Assembly (NCBI GenBank): GCA_905215645.1
Contig: CAJMQS010000049.1
Span: 1-14,123 of the forward strand
Source of the DNA: an uncultured bacterium
GTDB lineage: Bacteria > Bacillota > Negativicutes > Acidaminococcales > Acidaminococcaceae
DNA: 14,123 nt
Direction: 5' to 3'
Position numbers and translations under genes: made by a program. The first letter of the stretch is position 1. Each line of letters begins with the position of its first letter. Shown here piece after piece: positions 6,032-12,647 of the stretch. The notes under the pieces were generated by a model that was given only the letters and a program-made list of their open reading frames with translations, ran no database searches and was not told the DNA's origin.

Positions 6032-8653
6032 ATGGACGAAAAATTCCTTTTGATCGACGGCAGCAGCCTGATCCACCGGGCTTTCTTTGCACTGCCTCCC
6101 CTGACCAATCAAAAAGGGGTCAACACCGGTGCGGTGTATGGCCTTTGCAATATGCTCCTGAAACTGCTCCAGGAAATCCAGCCCAACTATATGCTGGTGG
6201 CTTTTGACAAATCCCGTCAAACGTTCCGGACGGAAAAATTCCCTGCATACAAAGGACAGCGGAAGGCTACGCCGCCGGAACTGAAGGAACAGTTCCCTCT
6301 TTCCATAGAACTGCTCCAGGCCATGGGGATCCCCACTCTGGAAGTGGACAATTATGAGGCTGACGATATCATCGGGACCCTTTCCAATGCAGCACCGGAA
6401 AATGTCCAGGTCAAGATCGTCACCGGGGACCGAGATGAGTTCCAGCTGATCAAAAGCAATGTGCAGGTCCTTTTCACCAAAAAGGGAATTTCCAATATCG
6501 CTGTCTATGATGAAAAAGCTTTCGGAGAAGAATACCAGGGTCTGGGACCCCGGCAGATCATCGATCTCAAAGGGCTCATGGGAGACACCAGCGACAACAT
6601 CCCCGGCGTGCCGGGGGTGGGGCCTAAAACGGCCCTGAAGCTGATCACCCAGTACCGGACCGTGGAAAATGTTCTGGAACATGCCGGGGAGGTGAAGGGG
6701 AAAGCCCTCCAAGAAAAGCTCCGGAACAATCGGGAACAGGCCCTCCTTTCCAAAGATCTGGCCACCATCTGCCTGGAGGTCCCCATTGACAGGAATCCCG
6801 CAGCGTACCCTTTGACCGGGATGACTGGGGAATGCCGGAAACTGATGCAGGAACTCCAGTTCCGGAACCTGTGGGACCGCTTCGTACCAGTATTGGGCTG
6901 TGCGGAAGGGACGGATGCCGGCAGCAGCGATGATCCCCTGTCTCTTTTTGGAGAACCAGTGGAAACCCAGGCCCTGGAAACGGTGGAAGTCACGGATCCA
7001 GCCCAGGCGGAGAAACTAATGGAAGAAATCAAAAATCAAGGGGCACAGGTGGCTCTCGCCTATGAAACAGCCGGTACCCTTCCCAAGCTGGAATTGGTTT
7101 CCCTGGATCTGGTATTCAAGGATCGACATTATGCTCTCCAGCCGGAAAAAGCCGGGAAAGAGGCTGTCCTCTCCTGGCTCCAGGATAGAACGCTGCCCAA
7201 AGCGGCAGCCGACCCCAAAGAACTGTACAAATATATGCGGGGACAGGGGCGGGAGCTCCGGGGCATCACCGATGATCCCTCGCTGGCAGCTTATTTGTTC
7301 GAACCGGGAGCCAGCAGCTATGGGATCCGGGGGCTGGGAGAAGAGTTCCTCTCCGGGACCAGCGGAGAAGCCGCCCAGGATACGGCAGCTCTGGTGCCCG
7401 TACTCCGGGAAAAGCTCCAGGAACGGGATCTGACCCGATTATATGAAGACATCGAACTGCCCCTGACGGGAAACCTGGCGGATATGGAATTTGCCGGGAT
7501 TGCCATCGATCAGGCCATGCTGGATGAAGTCACCGAAGAAATGACGAAGAAGGTCCAGGCCCTGGAACAGCAGGCCTGGGACCAGGCAGGGGAAGAATTC
7601 AACCTGAATTCTCCCAAACAGCTGGGCAGCCTGCTCTTTGAAAAATTGGGACTTCCCATCATCAAAAAGACCAAGACTGGATATTCCACCGATGTATCTG
7701 TACTGGAAGCCCTCCAAGGGGAACATCCCATCATCGAGACACTGATCGCCTACCGGCAGCTCTCCAAACTGCTTTCTACCTATCTCCTGGGGCTCCACCC
7801 CCTGATCAATCCTGTTACCGGAAGGATTCACACCCATTTCAACCAGATGGCTACGATCACCGGACGGCTGTCCAGTACGGAACCCAACCTCCAGAACATC
7901 CCCACCCGGACAGAAGTGGGGAAACGGATGCGGGAAATGTTCGTGCCCGGAGAAGGGTATGATCTGCTCATGAGCTGCGACTATTCTCAGGTGGAACTGC
8001 GGGTGATGGCCAGTATCGCCCAGGATGGACTGCTCCTGGATTCCTTCCGCCACGGCCAGGATGTCCACGCCCGGACGGCTTCGGAAATCTTCGGTGTGCC
8101 CCTGGATCAGGTGACTCCTTACATGCGGAGCAAGGCCAAGACCGTGAATTTCGGGATCATCTACGGCATCAGCGATTTCGGCCTGGCCCGGCAGTTGGGG
8201 GTTCCCCGGGGAGAAGCGGCCCAATACATCGAAAGCTATTTCGCCCGGTATACGGGGGTGAAGACCTATATGGAAAGGGAGAAACAGAAAGCCCGGGAAC
8301 TGGGCTATGTAGAAACTCTCTTCGGCCGTCGCCGGTACCTGCCAGATATCAAAGCCAAGAACTTCAACCGCCGGAGCTTTGCAGAACGGACGGCCATCAA
8401 TACCCCCATCCAGGGGACGGCGGCGGACATCATCAAAATTGCCATGCTGAAAGTGGCTGAGAACTTAAGGAAGGCCCAGGTAAAAAGCCGGGTGCTGCTC
8501 CAGGTCCATGATGAACTGGTGCTGGAAGTCACAGAAAAAGAAAAGGACCAGGTGGCCCAGATTGTCAAGGATACCATGGAACATGCGGTGGAGCTGGCGG
8601 TCCCCCTGGTGGCCGATGTGGCTGTAGGGAAGAACTGGGCCCAGGCCAAGTAA
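6032..8653 (+). CDS. polA: DNA polymerase I
   Basis: An 873-residue family A DNA polymerase for Okazaki-fragment processing and repair synthesis. Residues 1 to about 290 form the 5'-nuclease domain, with GDRDEFQLI and MGDTSDNIPGVPGVGPKTA (D185, D188). The middle region (about 310-460) is a 3'-exonuclease fold without its metal site: where E. coli has FDTET this protein reads AYETAG, and the later Asp motifs are not recognisable. The polymerase domain follows: DYSQVELR (motif A, D650), the O-helix R699...K703...F707...Y711 in RSKAKTVNFGIIYG, and VHDELVLEV (motif C, D827). It should polymerise and act as a flap nuclease but not proofread, as in Bacillus and Thermus Pol I. The ATG at 6032 has AGGAAGG upstream. 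It is the first gene of a run with mutM (9 bp later) and coaE. Confidence 0.97.
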   Translation: MDEKFLLIDGSSLIHRAFFALPPLTNQKGVNTGAVYGLCNMLLKLLQEIQPNYMLVAFDKSRQTFRTEKFPAYKGQRKATPPELKEQFPLSIELLQAMGIPTLEVDNYEADDIIGTLSNAAPENVQVKIVTGDRDEFQLIKSNVQVLFTKKGISNIAVYDEKAFGEEYQGLGPRQIIDLKGLMGDTSDNIPGVPGVGPKTALKLITQYRTVENVLEHAGEVKGKALQEKLRNNREQALLSKDLATICLEVPIDRNPAAYPLTGMTGECRKLMQELQFRNLWDRFVPVLGCAEGTDAGSSDDPLSLFGEPVETQALETVEVTDPAQAEKLMEEIKNQGAQVALAYETAGTLPKLELVSLDLVFKDRHYALQPEKAGKEAVLSWLQDRTLPKAAADPKELYKYMRGQGRELRGITDDPSLAAYLFEPGASSYGIRGLGEEFLSGTSGEAAQDTAALVPVLREKLQERDLTRLYEDIELPLTGNLADMEFAGIAIDQAMLDEVTEEMTKKVQALEQQAWDQAGEEFNLNSPKQLGSLLFEKLGLPIIKKTKTGYSTDVSVLEALQGEHPIIETLIAYRQLSKLLSTYLLGLHPLINPVTGRIHTHFNQMATITGRLSSTEPNLQNIPTRTEVGKRMREMFVPGEGYDLLMSCDYSQVELRVMASIAQDGLLLDSFRHGQDVHARTASEIFGVPLDQVTPYMRSKAKTVNFGIIYGISDFGLARQLGVPRGEAAQYIESYFARYTGVKTYMEREKQKARELGYVETLFGRRRYLPDIKAKNFNRRSFAERTAINTPIQGTAADIIKIAMLKVAENLRKAQVKSRVLLQVHDELVLEVTEKEKDQVAQIVKDTMEHAVELAVPLVADVAVGKNWAQAK

Positions 8654-8662
8654 GGAGGAAAT

Positions 8663-9484
8663 ATGCCGGAACTGCCGGAAGTGGAACAGGTGCGGATCAG
8701 CCTGATCCCTCATATCATAGGAAAAACCATTGAAAAAGTCCGGGTGGATCTGCCCAAAATGGTCCTCCATCCAGCACCGGAAACTTTTGCCCAGCAGCTC
8801 CAGGGCGCTCGGTTCACCGGTGTCCAGCGGCGGGGGAAATACCTGCGGCTGGACCTGGAAAAGGGGTGCTGGCTCCTGATCCATCTCCGGATGACCGGCG
8901 CCCTGCTGGCCCTTCCCAAAACGGTCCCAGAACCTCCCTTTACCAGGATGGCCTTTTTCTTATCTGGAGAGGAGAACCTTTATTTTACGGATATTCGGAC
9001 CTTTGGGGTGGCGGCGCTGATCGGGGAGGACGACTGGCGGGACAAAGGGTACGAAAGCCTGGGGCCGGAACCTCTGGATCCGGGACTGACGCCGGGATAT
9101 CTCAGGGAAAAAGCCCGGGGCAAGACAGCCGTAGTGAAGGCGTTCATCCTGGACCAGACCATCTTGGCAGGGTTGGGGAATATCTATGCAGATGAAGCCC
9201 TCTTTGCGGCAGGGATCCGTCCCACCCGCCGGGTGAACCGGATGACCCGGAAGGACTGGGAGGCTTTGACTCTGGCCATCCGGAACGTGATCCGCCAGGG
9301 CTTGGAGCACCATGGCACCACCTTCCGGAATTATCAGGATGCTGACGGGAATATGGGGGACAACAGCCTGTATCTCCAGGTGTACCATCGGAAGGGCTTG
9401 CCCTGCAAACGGTGCGGGGATTTGCTGAAACAGATCAAGGTAGGCGGGCGGGGCAGTGTGTACTGTCCCCACTGCCAGAAATAG
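8663..9484 (+). CDS. mutM: Formamidopyrimidine-DNA glycosylase
   Basis: A 273-residue Fpg/MutM enzyme that removes oxidised purines such as 8-oxoguanine and cuts the abasic site by beta/delta elimination. Visible: the MPELPEVE N-terminus, whose Pro2 (after Met removal) is the catalytic imine-forming residue and Glu3 the acid; K59 in RRGKYL, expected to contact DNA; the central QTILAGLGNIYADEALF helix-two-turn-helix; and a C-terminal zinc finger with CKRC and CPHC pairs. The length is normal. It starts 9 bp after the polA stop behind GGAGG and is almost certainly co-transcribed with polA, a common pairing in Firmicutes. Base excision by MutM produces gaps that Pol I fills, so the pair makes functional sense. 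Confidence 0.97.
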   Translation: MPELPEVEQVRISLIPHIIGKTIEKVRVDLPKMVLHPAPETFAQQLQGARFTGVQRRGKYLRLDLEKGCWLLIHLRMTGALLALPKTVPEPPFTRMAFFLSGEENLYFTDIRTFGVAALIGEDDWRDKGYESLGPEPLDPGLTPGYLREKARGKTAVVKAFILDQTILAGLGNIYADEALFAAGIRPTRRVNRMTRKDWEALTLAIRNVIRQGLEHHGTTFRNYQDADGNMGDNSLYLQVYHRKGLPCKRCGDLLKQIKVGGRGSVYCPHCQK

Positions 9485-9494
9485 AGGAGGGGCC

Positions 9495-10082
9495 ATGACA
9501 GTCATTGGATTGACAGGAGGCATTGCATCGGGCAAAAGTACCGTCAGTGCCTATCTGAAGCGGAAAGGGATCCCGATATTCGATGCGGACGGAGCCGCTT
9601 GGGAAGTGGAAAAAGCGGGTTCGCCCTGTCTGGAGAAACTGGTGCGCAGCTTCGGAACGGAAATCCTCACCCCGACCGGGGAGCTGGACCGGAAAAAAAT
9701 GGCGGCACGAGCCTTCCATGATCCGGCAGTCCTCCGGCAGCTCAACACCATCGTCCATAAGGCCATCGCAGAAAAACGGGATGCCTTTCTGGAAGCGCAC
9801 AGACATGATCCTGTGGTGGTGCTGGATGCCCCCCTGCTCTTGGAATGCGGCTGGGAAAAGACGGCTGATACGGTGTGGCTGGTGTACCTCCCAGAAGAGG
9901 AACAGATCCGGCGGGCCATGCTCCGTTCCGGCATGACCCGGGAAGAAGTGAAGGAACGGATCAAGAAACAGCTTTCCCTGGAGGAAAAAAAGAAGCGGGC
10001 CCAGGTAATCCTGGACAACAGCGGAACCCTGGAAGAACTCTATGCCCAGGTGGAACGGGCTCTGGCGGATCTTAGGCCGTGA
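9495..10082 (+). CDS. coaE: Dephospho-CoA kinase
   Basis: A 195-residue P-loop kinase for the last step of coenzyme A synthesis: ATP plus dephospho-CoA gives CoA. Visible: GLTGGIASGKS (Walker A, residues 5-15, K14), FDADGAAWE with the catalytic-site aspartate, and VVLDAPLLLECGW, matching the family's PLLFE-like segment; the lid region carries R-rich RSGMTREEVKERI. An in-frame start at 9456 would overlap mutM and lacks support; ATG 9495 follows GAGGAGGGG (9485-9492) and gives the standard N-terminus MTVIGLTGG. It lies 10 bp downstream of mutM, the third gene of the polA run, an arrangement common in Firmicutes. No hairpin terminator is visible after its stop. Confidence 0.96.
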   Translation: MTVIGLTGGIASGKSTVSAYLKRKGIPIFDADGAAWEVEKAGSPCLEKLVRSFGTEILTPTGELDRKKMAARAFHDPAVLRQLNTIVHKAIAEKRDAFLEAHRHDPVVVLDAPLLLECGWEKTADTVWLVYLPEEEQIRRAMLRSGMTREEVKERIKKQLSLEEKKKRAQVILDNSGTLEELYAQVERALADLRP

Positions 10083-10107
10083 GCGGGCTGCTATTGACAA
10101 AGAATGG

Positions 10108-10137
10108 TTGAAAGACATCCGGCAGATTTGATATGAT
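10108..10137 (+). promoter_or_regulatory. Promoter of the lytic transglycosylase gene
   Basis: TTGAAA (10108-10113), an 18-nt spacer and TATGAT (10132-10137), followed by more A/T. A perfect TTGACA sits at 10094-10099 but has no -10 at the right distance. Start near 10144, leaving a leader of about 88 nt. Confidence 0.5.
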
Positions 10138-10169
10138 ATAGAATAAAATAGAGTCAAGAGAATCCTTTT

Positions 10170-10198
10170 CCGGCGAGACAGGGGCCTGTTGCTGCCGG
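10170..10198 (+). other. Nested hairpin in the leader of the lytic transglycosylase gene
   Basis: An outer stem CCGGC (10170-10174) / GCCGG (10194-10198) encloses an inner ACAGG (10178-10182) / CCTGT (10185-10189). No T run follows, so it is not a terminator. It ends about 20 nt before the ribosome-binding site and could be an mRNA stabiliser or simply chance. Confidence 0.35.
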
Positions 10199-10231
10199 CA
10201 GAAGGTCTGAGATATATTGTGAGGGATTGTT

Positions 10232-10831
10232 TTGGAACGGAAAAGAAAGACAAAACGGCCAGGGTGTCTGCCTGTTGTGCTGATTTTCCTGCTGCTGATG
10301 GTGGCCGGATATTTTGGCTGGAAAACGGATACGGCCCAGCGGAAATTCGTCTACAATTGGCCCTATGCCAGGGAAATCCATCTGTACAGTGCCCAGTACC
10401 GGGTGGATCCTTTCTTGGCGGTGGCTGTCATCAAAAACGAAAGCAATTTCAAACCAGAGGCAAAATCCAAGGCCGGGGCCATGGGGCTCATGCAGATCAC
10501 CCCAGAAACCGGAGCCTGGATCGCTAAATGCACGGACTTTCCCAATTTCCGGGATTCCATGCTGCTGAAACCGGAGCTGAACATCAAGTTCGGCTGCTGG
10601 TATCTGGCTGAGCTGGAACATGAATTCCACGGCAATGAGGTACTGATGCTGGCTGCGTACAATGCAGGACGGGGAACGGTCAAAGAATGGATGAAGGACT
10701 ATGGATGGGATTTTGACTTCAGCAATATTTCCCAGATCCCTTTTAGTGATACCCGGATCTATGTGCAGAAAGTCCTGGACGACAGGAACCGTTACCAGAA
10801 CTTATACAAAAAAACTTTAAAAAACCATTGA
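10232..10831 (+). CDS. Membrane-anchored lytic transglycosylase, SLT domain
   Basis: A 199-residue protein that should cleave peptidoglycan glycan strands outside the membrane, forming 1,6-anhydro-muramic acid ends. Residues 1-11 are basic, about 13-30 form one hydrophobic helix (signal anchor, or uncleaved signal; no lipobox around Cys12), and about 45-190 are the SLT goose-type lysozyme-like domain. The catalytic glutamate is E70 in VIKNESNF, followed by AKSKAGAMGLMQITPETG and, near the end, AAYNAGRGTVKEW, the usual SLT motifs. The start is TTG (10232), supported by GAGGG 6 nt upstream and by no in-frame ATG before the signal anchor. It sits after coaE in the same direction but has its own likely promoter. 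Its stop codon overlaps the -35 of the tRNA promoter. Confidence 0.92.
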   Translation: MERKRKTKRPGCLPVVLIFLLLMVAGYFGWKTDTAQRKFVYNWPYAREIHLYSAQYRVDPFLAVAVIKNESNFKPEAKSKAGAMGLMQITPETGAWIAKCTDFPNFRDSMLLKPELNIKFGCWYLAELEHEFHGNEVLMLAAYNAGRGTVKEWMKDYGWDFDFSNISQIPFSDTRIYVQKVLDDRNRYQNLYKKTLKNH

Positions 10832-10856
10832 CGAGTTTTCTCGATTGTGATATTAT
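10828..10856 (+). promoter_or_regulatory. Strong promoter of the tRNA-Leu cluster
   Basis: TTGACG (10828-10833), exactly 17 nt, TATTAT (10851-10856). The -35 includes the TGA stop of the lytic transglycosylase gene. Transcription would begin near 10863, about 20 nt before the first mature tRNA. Confidence 0.8.
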
Positions 10857-10882
10857 TTCTTTGTTGCCGATTGAAGGAACAA

Positions 10883-10969
10883 GCGGGCATGGCGGAACTG
10901 GCAGACGCGCTAGCTTCAGGAGCTAGTGGGGGCAACCCCGTGGAGGTTCAATTCCTCTTGCCCGCACCA
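10883..10969 (+). tRNA. tRNA-Leu (anticodon CAG), copy 1
   Basis: An 87-nt type II tRNA. The acceptor stem GCGGGCA / TGCCCGC pairs perfectly, the anticodon loop is TTCAGGA between CTAGC and GCTAG, the long variable arm is GTGGGGGCAACCCCGT, the T loop is GTTCAAT, and CCA is encoded. It reads the CUG codon. First of three leucine tRNA genes; identical in every base to the gene at 11145. Confidence 0.97.
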
Positions 10970-11002
10970 AACTTTTTCACCTGAGCAATCACACACAACT
11001 CT

Positions 11003-11088
11003 GCGGTTGTGGCGGAAAGGCAGACGCGTCAGCTTGAGGGGCTGGTGAGGGTAACCTCATGCGGGTTCAAGTCCCGCCAACCGCACCA
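11003..11088 (+). tRNA. tRNA-Leu (anticodon GAG)
   Basis: An 86-nt type II tRNA. The acceptor stem GCGGTTG / CAACCGC pairs perfectly, the anticodon loop is TTGAGGG, the variable arm TGAGGGTAACCTCA, the T loop GTTCAAG, and CCA is encoded. It reads CUC and CUU. It lies 33 nt after copy 1 and should share its transcript. Confidence 0.97.
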
Positions 11089-11144
11089 ACTCTATGACAG
11101 GACGGGCGAAAAGGGCGGAGGCCTTCGGCAGGAAAATTTTATAT

Positions 11145-11231
11145 GCGGGCATGGCGGAACTGGCAGACGCGCTAGCTTCAGGAGCTAGTGGGGGCAACCC
11201 CGTGGAGGTTCAATTCCTCTTGCCCGCACCA
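11145..11231 (+). tRNA. tRNA-Leu (anticodon CAG), copy 2
   Basis: 87 nt, identical to the gene at 10883-10969 over its whole length including CCA, while flanking sequence differs on both sides. No promoter is obvious in the 56-nt gap before it, so it is likely processed from the same transcript. It is followed 12 nt later by the terminator at 11244. Confidence 0.97.
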
Positions 11232-11243
11232 ATCAAAGAACGG

Positions 11244-11272
11244 ACACACTGTGAAAACAGTGTGTTTTTTTT
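11244..11272 (+). terminator. Intrinsic terminator of the tRNA-Leu cluster
   Basis: ACACACTGT (11244-11252), a GAAA tetraloop, ACAGTGTGT (11257-11265), then seven T (11266-11272). A 9-bp perfect stem with a stable tetraloop and U-tract is a textbook rho-independent terminator. The following 11273-11362 is A/T-rich with nothing else visible. Confidence 0.93.
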
Positions 11273-11362
11273 GTTGCCCACAATTTCTTACAAACAAAAG
11301 TCTATAGTAAATGGACAGAACCAGTACAATAACAAGGATAAAATGTGTCTCATCATATTTAA

Positions 11363-11391
11363 TTGACAATATTATAAAATACAATTATACT
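11363..11391 (+). promoter_or_regulatory. Near-consensus promoter of the amidohydrolase-permease operon
   Basis: TTGACA (11363-11368, perfect), 17 nt, TATACT (11386-11391). The start would be near 11398, leaving a leader of about 53 nt. I see no clear operator or attenuator, so it may be strongly expressed or controlled by a regulator not recognisable here. Confidence 0.85.
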
Positions 11392-11450
11392 TTTACGTAT
11401 AACCGTTTCATTTACAATGGACTTTAAGAAAACGCTTGGAGGGGGAGCAG

Positions 11451-12635
11451 ATGGACACAAATTCATTGGTAGAAAAGTATGTGGGGGATATGGTCGCCAT
11501 GCGGCGGGAAATCCATGCCCATCCGGAACTGAGCAATCAGGAGTTCGAGACCACCCAACGGATCGAGGCCTTTTTAAAGGACTGTGGCATCGAGGTCCTG
11601 GATGTGGGGATGAAGACCGGGTGCATCGCTTTGTTGCGAGGGGGAAAACCCGGCAAGACGGTGGGGCTGCGGGAAGACATCGATGCCCTGCCCATCGTGG
11701 AGCAGACGGGGCTGCCTTTTGCGTCTCAGTGCGAAGGTGTGATGCATGCCTGCGGCCATGACATCCATCAGACCGTTTTGCTGTATACGGCCAAATGCCT
11801 TTCAGAGGTCAGGGAAGAACTCCATGGCAATGTATTGTTCATTTTCCAGCCGGCGGAAGAGGCCCTGTACGGAGCACTGGATACGCTGGCTACGAAATTC
11901 TATGAGAAATATCCCCCGGATGTCCTCACAGGGCTTCATTGTTCTCCCGAATGGGATGCCGGGACCATCGGCCTCATCAAGGGACCGGCCAATGCGTCTT
12001 CAGATTTCCTGTATATCACCGTCCATGGGAAAGCCGGCCATGGGGCCCATCCGGAAAACTTCGTGGATCCCATCATGATTTCTGGCTATCTCTTGGCAGA
12101 ACTGCAAACGGTGGTTTCCCGGGTGAACCGGCCCGTCTATCCAGCGGTGCTGACCTTCGGTTCCATCCATGGGGGCAAAGCGGGGAACGTGGTCCCGGAA
12201 AAAGTGGAAATCATCGGGACCCTCCGCAGCCTGGAGCCTGGCAGCCGGAAACTGATGCATGAAGAAATCAATCGGATCGTGGAACACGGAGCTGCGGCCT
12301 TTAGGGGCAAAGGGGAAGTGAAATGGGCGGACGGGATGCCGCCTCTCGTCAATGATCCTGCGGTGATCGACGGGATTGCCCGGGCAGCAGCGGAAACCAT
12401 CGGAAAAGAGAACATCCGCCAGATCCCGTATCCTTCTACCGGGTCCGATGATTTCTCCTGGATGTTCCCGAAACTGTGCCCGGGATGCCAATTCCGGCTG
12501 GGGACCGGTAATCCGGAAGAACCCAACAGCCGACTGGGGCTCCACAATCCCAAGAATATCTTTGATGAAAAAGCCCTGCCCACCGGGGTGAAGGTCCTGA
12601 CCCAGTTCACCCGGGATTACCTGGCGAAAGCCTAA
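11451..12635 (+). CDS. M20D-family amidohydrolase / N-acyl amino acid hydrolase
   Basis: A 394-residue cytoplasmic metallo-amidohydrolase of the M20D group (hippurate hydrolase, AbgA/AbgB, N-acetyl-diaminopimelate deacetylase, IAA-amino-acid hydrolase relatives). It should split an amide bond to release an amino acid. Visible: REIHAHPELSNQE near the N-terminus, LREDIDALP, and the expected two-metal ligands C101 and H103 in HACGHD, catalytic E136 with metal ligand E137 in FQPAEEA, H163 in LHCSPEW and H365 near the C-terminus; the dimerisation domain (about 180-290) contains GKAGHGAHP. The TTG at 11436 is a poorer start: ATG 11451 has GGAGGGGG (11438-11445) at good spacing. The permease gene follows with the Shine-Dalgarno overlapping this stop, so the two act together, probably on an imported acylated or conjugated amino acid. 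Substrate not determined. Confidence 0.93.
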   Translation: MDTNSLVEKYVGDMVAMRREIHAHPELSNQEFETTQRIEAFLKDCGIEVLDVGMKTGCIALLRGGKPGKTVGLREDIDALPIVEQTGLPFASQCEGVMHACGHDIHQTVLLYTAKCLSEVREELHGNVLFIFQPAEEALYGALDTLATKFYEKYPPDVLTGLHCSPEWDAGTIGLIKGPANASSDFLYITVHGKAGHGAHPENFVDPIMISGYLLAELQTVVSRVNRPVYPAVLTFGSIHGGKAGNVVPEKVEIIGTLRSLEPGSRKLMHEEINRIVEHGAAAFRGKGEVKWADGMPPLVNDPAVIDGIARAAAETIGKENIRQIPYPSTGSDDFSWMFPKLCPGCQFRLGTGNPEEPNSRLGLHNPKNIFDEKALPTGVKVLTQFTRDYLAKA

Positions 12636-12647
12636 GGAGAGATGATG

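Noticed and set aside
9456..9494. Upstream start for coaE overlapping mutM
   Set aside because: The extra residues do not belong to the CoaE family, and ATG 9495 has a strong Shine-Dalgarno site directly before it.
10094..10099. Perfect TTGACA after coaE as -35 for the lytic transglycosylase gene
   Set aside because: Nothing like a -10 at 17 nt; the next TATGAT is 32 nt away and pairs better with TTGAAA at 10108.
11094..11366. 90-codon frame overlapping the third tRNA gene
   Set aside because: It runs through a tRNA and its terminator and has no family resemblance.
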